64,000 bases of DNA from DATATV01 sp035551355 (lineage in GTDB: Bacteria; Actinomycetota; Actinomycetes; Mycobacteriales; Pseudonocardiaceae), in the NCBI GenBank assembly GCA_035551355.1, contig DASZNF010000031.1, positions 1 through 64,000 on the forward strand. Reading direction: 5' to 3'. The notes beneath the pieces were generated by a model. The model did not search any database. It was not told where the DNA came from and was given only the letters and a program-made list of their open reading frames with translations. Within the stretch, counting starts at the first letter, position 1, and every line of letters starts with the position of its first letter. Below are positions 59,010 to 64,000 of this stretch, piece by piece. The position numbers and the translations under genes were made by a program.

Positions 59010-60356
59010 TCAGCCGGAAATCTCGGCGGTTTCGCTGATCAGCCGCTGATACCAGCGGTAGGAATTCTTCGGTGTGCGGACCTGGGTCGAATAGTCCACG
59101 TGCACCAGGCCGAACCGCGCACCGTATCCCTTGGACCATTCGAAGTTGTCCAGCAGCGACCACACGAAATACCCACGTACATCCACTCCGGCCGCGATCG
59201 CCTCGGCCAGCGCGGCCAGATGGGCGGTGTGGAATTCGATCCGGTGGGTGTCGGGGATTGCGCCACCGGCATCCGGTTCGTCGATTCCGGCGCAGCCGTT
59301 CTCGGTGAGATAGACCGGCGGCAGGGCCGGGCCGATCCGCCTTCGCAGTGCCACCAGGAATTCGGTCAGCCCGGCCGGCACGATCACCGAATCGTTGCTG
59401 GTGCGCGGATATCCCTCGATGGGCGCCAGATCGAACGGCAGCGGGCTGCCCGGGGACGGGGCGGCGGCGGCCTGCGGCTCGTAGTAGTTCACTCCGTAGA
59501 AGTCGATCGGCGCGGCGATCACCGGCAGATCCTCGGCGAATTCCGCCGGCAGGTGGGCGTGCAGTTGTTCGGGGTAGCGCCCGAGCAGCACCGGATCGGC
59601 GAAGCAGCCGTTGACCAGCGCGTCCAGTTCCGTTGCGGCGGCCCGATCCGCAGGGGCGCCGGTGCGCGGCCAGATCGGCGAGTGGTGATTGGCGGTGCCG
59701 ATCCGCTCGGCGCCGGCCGCCCGCAGCGCGCGCACGGCCAGGCCGTGGCCGAGGTTGAGGTGGTGGGCGGCGGGCAGCGCGCCGTAGAGCAGGGTCTGGC
59801 CGGGGGCGTACTCGCCGATGGCATAGCCGTAGACGGTCTGCACCATGGGCTCGTTGACCGGGATCCACATGGCCACCCGGTCGGCCAGGGCCTCGCCCAC
59901 GATCGCGGCGTACTCGGCGAAGCGCAGCGCGGTGTCCCGGGAAAGCCAGCCGCCCGCGTCCTCCAGCGGCTGCGGGGTGTCCCAGTGAAACAAGGTGCAC
60001 ACCGGCGCGATGTCCGCCGCGCACAGCTGGTCGACCAGCCGGTCGTAGAAATCCAGGCCCGCCGGGTTGACCGGGCCGGTGCCCTCGGGCTGGATTCGGG
60101 GCCAGGCCACCGAGAACCGGTAGGCGGCGATCCCGAGTTCGCGCATCAGCGCGATGTCTTGCGGGTATCGGTGATAGTGGTCGCAGGCGACGTCCCCGGT
60201 GCTGCCGTCGGCGATCTTGCCCGGGGTGGCGCAGAAGGTGTCCCACACCGACTGACCTCGGCCGTCTGCGGTGACGGCTCCCTCGATCTGGTACGCCGAG
60301 GTGGACACGCCCCACAGAAAACGCGCGGGGAGGCCGGACGGTAGATGATCAGTCAT
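59010..60356 (-). CDS. beta-glucosidase, glycoside hydrolase family 1
   Basis: This 448-residue enzyme begins FLWGVSTSAYQIEG after a short leader. Catalytic motifs are the acid/base Glu in WIPVNEPMV and the nucleophile Glu in YLTENGCAG; the subsite residues in WSLLDNFEWSKGYGARFGL also fit GH1. It hydrolyses beta-linked glucosides such as cellobiose. There is no signal peptide, so substrates must be imported. ATG 60356 is chosen over TTG 60416; the start codon lies inside an inverted repeat, suggesting operator control by the divergent TetR protein. Confidence 0.93.
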   Translation of the reverse strand: MTDHLPSGLPARFLWGVSTSAYQIEGAVTADGRGQSVWDTFCATPGKIADGSTGDVACDHYHRYPQDIALMRELGIAAYRFSVAWPRIQPEGTGPVNPAGLDFYDRLVDQLCAADIAPVCTLFHWDTPQPLEDAGGWLSRDTALRFAEYAAIVGEALADRVAMWIPVNEPMVQTVYGYAIGEYAPGQTLLYGALPAAHHLNLGHGLAVRALRAAGAERIGTANHHSPIWPRTGAPADRAAATELDALVNGCFADPVLLGRYPEQLHAHLPAEFAEDLPVIAAPIDFYGVNYYEPQAAAAPSPGSPLPFDLAPIEGYPRTSNDSVIVPAGLTEFLVALRRRIGPALPPVYLTENGCAGIDEPDAGGAIPDTHRIEFHTAHLAALAEAIAAGVDVRGYFVWSLLDNFEWSKGYGARFGLVHVDYSTQVRTPKNSYRWYQRLISETAEISG

Positions 60357-60365
60357 GTGATCATC
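60344..60365. promoter_or_regulatory. inverted repeat covering the beta-glucosidase start codon, candidate operator
   Basis: GATGATCA (60344-60351) and TGATCATC (60358-60365) form a perfect 8-bp inverted repeat with a six-base centre that contains the ATG of the GH1 gene. A second imperfect inverted repeat (TCCGGAGAATG, TCCGAAGATG) follows at about 60363-60393. A divergent TetR gene lies 119 bases away, so autoregulation and GH1 control are plausible. Confidence 0.5.
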
Positions 60366-60483
60366 CGGAGAATGTGAAACATCTTCGGATCGTAGGTCGA
60401 ACCGGGCCGCGCGCAAAGAGATTGCCCGGCACCACCCGTGGAACCGGCAAAATGAACACCGAGCTCGCAGCGAGGAGACCTAG

Positions 60484-61104
60484 TTGGCAGCTAACCCGAC
60501 CCCACTACGCCGCCGCCCCGTCCAGCAGCGCAGCGCCGCTCGCGTGGAACGGATGCTGGAGGCCTGCGCCACGCTGATCGACGAACTCGGCTACGACGGC
60601 GTGACCACCACCCTGATCGCCGACCGCGCGGGCGTGGCGGTCGGTTCCCTCTACCAGTTCTTCCCGGACAAACGGGCGGTGGTGCAGGCGCTGACCGCGC
60701 GCAATCTGGACCGCTTCATGGACCACGTCGCCCAGCGGATGGCCGGCGCCACCATGGCCCACTGGTGGGACGCGGTGGACCTGGTGTTCGACGCCTACGT
60801 GGAGATGTTCCGCTCGGTGCCCGGCTTCACCCAGATCCGCTTCGGTGACGTGGTGGACCTGCGGCTGATGGACGAACAGCGGGACAACAACACGGTGATC
60901 GCCGACCGGCTGGTGGAGCTGCTGGCCGAGTACTTCCACCTGCCGCGGGCCGAACTGTCGCTGCCCATCTCGGTGGCCGTCGAGGCCTCCGACGGCATCC
61001 TCAACCTGGCCTTCCGGCGCAAGCTGTTCACCGAGGACGTGGTGATCGCCGAGGCCAAGCGGGTGGTCCGGGGCTACCTCACCGGGCACCTGGAACGCGG
61101 TTAG
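60484..61104 (+). CDS. TetR-family transcriptional regulator
   Basis: This 206-residue protein has a TetR helix-turn-helix (ERMLEACATLIDELGYDGVT, TTLIADRAGVAVGSLYQFFPDKRAVV) at about residues 20-65, and an all-helical ligand domain. The ligand is unknown; divergent placement to a beta-glucosidase gene suggests sugar or glycoside control. It starts at TTG 60484, behind GAGGAGA. It converges with the deaminase gene, four bases apart. Confidence 0.9.
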   Translation: MAANPTPLRRRPVQQRSAARVERMLEACATLIDELGYDGVTTTLIADRAGVAVGSLYQFFPDKRAVVQALTARNLDRFMDHVAQRMAGATMAHWWDAVDLVFDAYVEMFRSVPGFTQIRFGDVVDLRLMDEQRDNNTVIADRLVELLAEYFHLPRAELSLPISVAVEASDGILNLAFRRKLFTEDVVIAEAKRVVRGYLTGHLERG

Positions 61105-61108
61105 GCCC

Positions 61109-62320
61109 TCAGCCGAACGACTGGCCCTCGCCGCGATAGGTGGGCACCGACTCGACCAGCGTGTCGCCGGACACCAGGTGATAGGTGGGAAACCGCTCGG
61201 CGGGCTCGCCGGCCTTGGCGTGCCGCAGCCACACCCGGTCGCCCAGCCGCAGGCCGTCGGCGGCCGCGCCGAGCACCGGGGTCTGCACCTCGCCCGCGCC
61301 CTCGGTGCCCGACAGCGTGAGCCCGGCCGGCAGGTACGGGCTGGGCAGCCGGTCGGGGGTGCCGGTGCCGGAGGCAACGTAGCCGCCCGCGAACAGGGTG
61401 GCCACCTTCGGCCCCGGCCTGCGCACCACCGGCAGCGCGAAACACAGCGCCGGGTCCGGGCGGAACCGGGAGTAGGCGTCGAACAGGGTGGGGCCGAGCA
61501 GTCCGGATCCGGCGGCCAGCTCGGTCACCGACTCGTCGGCCGAGGTCGACTCCAGGCTGCCGGTGCCCCCTCCGTTGACGAACTCCAGTTCGGCCACCCC
61601 GCGCACCGCGGCCACCGCGGCACTCCGGCGGGCGGCCAGTTCGGCGGTGGAGTGGCGCTGGATGAAGCGCAGCGCCGCACCGCGCATCGGCCGGCCTGGG
61701 GGCACATCGCCCAGTCCGGCGATCTGGCCCTCGTAGGCCATGATCCCGACCAGGTCGAACCCGGGCCGGGCGAGCACCGCGCGGGCGAAGGCCAGGGCCT
61801 GTTCCGGGGTGTGCAGCGGGGAGCGGCGGGTGCCGATGTGCACCAGCGGCGAGCGCAGCGGCCGCCAGGACACGTCCAGTTCCAGGCACACCCGGAGGTC
61901 CGGGTGGTCGGCGCCGAGCACCGCGTCCACGAAGTCCAGGTGGGCCACCGAGTCGGCCATGATGGTGATGCTGCGCCGGGCCACCGGGTCGGCGGCCAGT
62001 TCGCGCAGCGCGGCCCGGTCCACGCTCGGGTAGGCGACCAGCAGATCGGTGGAGCTGCCGCGCTGGCACAGCCACAGCGCCTCGGGCAGCGAGTAGGCCA
62101 GCACACCCTCGTATCCGGGTCCGGCCAGCACCCGGTCCAGCAGGGTGCGGCACCGGATGGACTTGCTGGCCACCCGGATCGGCTTGCCGCCCGCCCGCTT
62201 GATCATGTCCAGCGCGTTGCGGTCGAAGGCGTCGGTGTCCACCACGGCCAGGGGTGGGTCCAGATCCTTGGTCGCCCGGTCGTAGCCGGCGGCACGCGAG
62301 CTGTGCGGGGTGTGCGGCAC
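61109..62320 (-). CDS. PLP-dependent amino-acid deaminase/aldolase-like protein (alanine-racemase fold)
   Basis: This 403-residue protein has fold-type III features: LAVVDTDAFDRNALDM, then IRVASKSIRCRTLLDRVL with the PLP-Lys in VASKS, and IMADSVAHLDFVDAVL. The second half has FVNGGGTGSLEST, the PLP-phosphate loop. The family includes D-threonine aldolases and D-amino-acid deaminases. GTG 62320 is six bases after a -10 box TACTGT. It is divergent from the arabinonolactone oxidase gene, an arrangement I recall as common in actinomycetes. Confidence 0.85.
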   Translation of the reverse strand: MPHTPHSSRAAGYDRATKDLDPPLAVVDTDAFDRNALDMIKRAGGKPIRVASKSIRCRTLLDRVLAGPGYEGVLAYSLPEALWLCQRGSSTDLLVAYPSVDRAALRELAADPVARRSITIMADSVAHLDFVDAVLGADHPDLRVCLELDVSWRPLRSPLVHIGTRRSPLHTPEQALAFARAVLARPGFDLVGIMAYEGQIAGLGDVPPGRPMRGAALRFIQRHSTAELAARRSAAVAAVRGVAELEFVNGGGTGSLESTSADESVTELAAGSGLLGPTLFDAYSRFRPDPALCFALPVVRRPGPKVATLFAGGYVASGTGTPDRLPSPYLPAGLTLSGTEGAGEVQTPVLGAAADGLRLGDRVWLRHAKAGEPAERFPTYHLVSGDTLVESVPTYRGEGQSFG

Positions 62321-62326
62321 TCCTGC

Positions 62327-62332
62327 ACAGTA
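62327..62332 (-). promoter_or_regulatory. -10 box of a leaderless promoter for the deaminase gene
   Basis: On the minus strand TACTGT is followed by six bases and GTG 62320. The intergenic region is only 79 bases, shared with the divergent promoter at 62345. Confidence 0.45.
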
Positions 62333-62344
62333 GGCCGGGAACCC

Positions 62345-62373
62345 TTGAAATGCGAATCCGATTCACTTAAGTT
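62345..62373 (+). promoter_or_regulatory. vegetative promoter of the lactone oxidase gene
   Basis: TTGAAA (62345-62350) and TAAGTT (62368-62373) are 17 bases apart, a good match to a housekeeping actinobacterial promoter. A ribosome-binding AGGAGG (62390-62395) precedes GTG 62400 by four bases. Confidence 0.55.
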
Positions 62374-62399
62374 CCGAGGACGAGACCGCAGGAGGATTC

Positions 62400-63713
62400 G
62401 TGGCGCAGCGCACCTGGCGAAACTGGGCCGGCACCGCCACCGCGACCCCGGCCCGCTGGGCTGCGCCGCGCGATCCGGCCGAGATCGGCGCGGCCATCCA
62501 GGCGGCCGAACGCGACGGGCTGACCGTGCGCGCGATCGGCGCAGGCCACTCGTTCACCGCGGTCGCCGCCACCGACGGCGTGGCCCTGGATTTGTCCGGC
62601 TGGCAAGGAATCGTGCGGGCCGACGCCACGACCGGCGAGGTCACCGTGCGGGCGGGCACCACCCTGGCCCAGCTCAACGCCGCCCTGGACCCGCTCGGCC
62701 TGGCCCTGGCCAACCTGGGCGACATCGACGCCCAGACGGTGGCCGGCGCGCTGGCCACCGGCACCCACGGCACCGGGGCCAAGCTCGGCGGCCTGACCAC
62801 CCAGATCCGGGCCATGGAACTCGTCCTGGCCGACGGCTCGGAAGTGTCCTGCTCCTCCGGCGAGCGGCCCGAGTTGTTCCAGGCCACCCGGCTGGGCCTC
62901 GGCGCGCTGGGCGTGGTGTCCACCGTGACCCTGGCCTGCGTGCCCGCCTTCGTGCTGGCCGCCGACGAGCGGCCGGAGCGGATCGAGGACCTGATCGAGC
63001 GCTTCGACGAACTGGCCGACACCAACGACCACTTCGAGTTCCACTGGTTCCCGCACGGCCGCAACGCCCTGGTCAAACGCAACAACCGGCTGCCCGAGGG
63101 CGCCGCGCCCAAGCCGATGCCCCGGGCCCGCCAGTTCCTGGAGTACGAGGTCCTGGAAAACGTCGCGGTCGGCACCATCGCCCGGATCAACCGGGCCGCG
63201 CCGCGCACCGTGCCCGGCAGCCAGCGCCTGATCGACAAACTGATGTCGGTGCGCAGCTACTCCGACGTGTCGCACCGGGTCTTCGTCACCCCACGCAACG
63301 TGCGCTTCGTCGAGTCCGAATACGCCCTGCCCAGGGCGGAACTCCCCGCGGTCCTGCGCGAACTGCGCACCCGCATCCCGAAACTGGCCGACCAGCCCGC
63401 CTTCCCGCTGGAGATCCGGGTGGCCGCGGCCGACGACATCTGGCTTTCCACGGCGAGCGGCCGGGACACCGCCTACATCGCCATCCACCAGTTCCAGGGC
63501 ATGCCCTACCGGCAGTACTTCGATCTGTTCGAGTCGATCGTGGCCGAGGTGGACGGGCGGCCGCACTGGGGCAAGATGCACTCGCTGGACGCCGACACCC
63601 TGGCCAAGCGGTATCCGCGGTTCGAGGACTTCCGCCGGGTGCGGGCCGAGACGGATCCGGCCGGGCGATTCGGCAACGCCTACCTGTCCCGGGTGCTCGG
63701 CCCGATCGGCTGA
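62400..63713 (+). CDS. FAD-linked D-arabinono-1,4-lactone oxidase-like enzyme
   Basis: This 437-residue flavoprotein of the vanillyl-alcohol oxidase fold begins WRNWAGTATATPARWAAPRD. It has the FAD-binding IGAGHSFTAVAATDGVALDL with the His that forms a covalent flavin link in relatives, and GALATGTHGTG. The C-terminal ALO domain ends with VDGRPHWGKMHSLD, where HWGK is diagnostic. It oxidises an aldonolactone or polyol with oxygen; the exact substrate is not known. It starts at GTG 62400 behind AGGAGG. Confidence 0.92.
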   Translation: MAQRTWRNWAGTATATPARWAAPRDPAEIGAAIQAAERDGLTVRAIGAGHSFTAVAATDGVALDLSGWQGIVRADATTGEVTVRAGTTLAQLNAALDPLGLALANLGDIDAQTVAGALATGTHGTGAKLGGLTTQIRAMELVLADGSEVSCSSGERPELFQATRLGLGALGVVSTVTLACVPAFVLAADERPERIEDLIERFDELADTNDHFEFHWFPHGRNALVKRNNRLPEGAAPKPMPRARQFLEYEVLENVAVGTIARINRAAPRTVPGSQRLIDKLMSVRSYSDVSHRVFVTPRNVRFVESEYALPRAELPAVLRELRTRIPKLADQPAFPLEIRVAAADDIWLSTASGRDTAYIAIHQFQGMPYRQYFDLFESIVAEVDGRPHWGKMHSLDADTLAKRYPRFEDFRRVRAETDPAGRFGNAYLSRVLGPIG

Positions 63714-63846
63714 TCACCGACCGAGCCACCGGCGCGGCAGAGAACCGGCCGCCAACCGGGAAACCGACCGCTCGGCGCGGTAGATCAGCCGCCTGACCGC
63801 CGAACCCGCCCCGGCCGCGATAAGCGGTCGGTGCGGCGGTGAACGG

Positions 63847-64000
63847 TCAGTGCCCGGCCACCTCGTGCACCGCGTCGGCCACCGGCTGCTCGCCGCCGAC
63901 CAGTTCCAGGGTCAGCCCGGCGGTGCCCGGCTCGTCCAGCAGAGCCGCGAGCACCGCGGCCACATCGGCCCGGGTGATCTCGCCCCGGTCCACCGGCGGC
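63847..64000 (-). CDS. NAD(P)-binding atypical SDR oxidoreductase, C-terminal end (truncated by window edge)
   Basis: The visible 50 codons end at TGA 63847 and read GEITRADVAAVLAALLDEPG, TAGLTLELVGGEQPVADAV and a short HEVAGH tail. This pattern is typical of the C-terminal end of NmrA-like/atypical SDR proteins (NAD(P)H-binding family). The N-terminus with the Rossmann GxxGxxG lies outside the window, so the substrate cannot be inferred. It converges with the lactone oxidase gene. Confidence 0.8.
   Translation of the reverse strand, partial: PPVDRGEITRADVAAVLAALLDEPGTAGLTLELVGGEQPVADAVHEVAGH

Overview
This 64 kb window is chromosomal DNA of a very GC-rich Gram-positive actinomycete. Several features point to a Pseudonocardiaceae-type genome (order Pseudonocardiales): DUF5753-type XRE regulators, SigE-family ECF sigma factors, a DevR/DevS-type two-component pair, a fused CydDC, a DUF5926/SEC-C protein, a tRNA-Gly(GCC), GTG/TTG starts and many start codons that sit directly behind a -10 box. 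No species can be assigned from sequence alone. There is no phage, insertion sequence, CRISPR array or rRNA.

Layout. 1-1.9 kb: two XRE regulators around a palindromic intergenic region, then a small zincin. 1.9-5.5 kb (minus): pheA, a histidine phosphatase, an AAA ATPase and an unknown protein. 5.7-7.6 kb: macro-domain protein, Hsp20 with a HAIR-like operator, gamma-carbonic anhydrase-like protein. 7.8-15.6 kb: devR-like regulator facing a cydA-cydB-cydDC-devS operon whose promoter carries a DevR-box-like palindrome. 15.7-19.7 kb: IclR regulator, an unknown protein and two paralogous membrane proteins. 19.8-23.4 kb (plus): DUF2470 protein under an iron box, CPBP protease, arginine deiminase, ferritin. 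23.4-30 kb (minus): two SigE-family sigma/membrane-partner modules flanking DUF952, DUF5926, GDPD, DUF4328 and rhodanese genes. 30-35.5 kb (minus): LytS-type kinase, S49 peptidase, LytTR regulator, small DUF485-like membrane protein and SSS symporter. 35.6-38.7 kb: Fpg/Nei glycosylase, a membrane protein and a sigma factor fused to a zinc-finger/membrane tail.

38.8-41.5 kb: small protein, tRNA-Gly followed by a family of short GC-rich repeats, GNAT acetyltransferase, a decayed yefM-yoeB toxin-antitoxin locus with an intact operator, DUF72 protein. 41.6-51.4 kb (plus): the most unusual region, a probable cell-envelope glycan locus. It holds a methyltransferase with a beta-sandwich tail, a membrane protein, a giant glycosyltransferase/glycosyltransferase/FkbM-methyltransferase fusion, a membrane acyltransferase with a ~700-residue repetitive disordered tail, and a 31-residue membrane peptide. 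Two of these proteins share a repeated E-x-T-x-x-[IV]-P motif.

51.4-64 kb: NarL/DesK-type two-component system, MFS exporter, SDR dehydrogenase, an aminoglycoside-phosphotransferase-like gene with an XRE-TPR regulator and two small divergent genes, a GH1 beta-glucosidase with a divergent TetR regulator, an amino-acid deaminase/aldolase-like PLP enzyme divergent from a D-arabinono-1,4-lactone oxidase-like flavoenzyme, and the 3' end of an NAD(P)-binding oxidoreductase.
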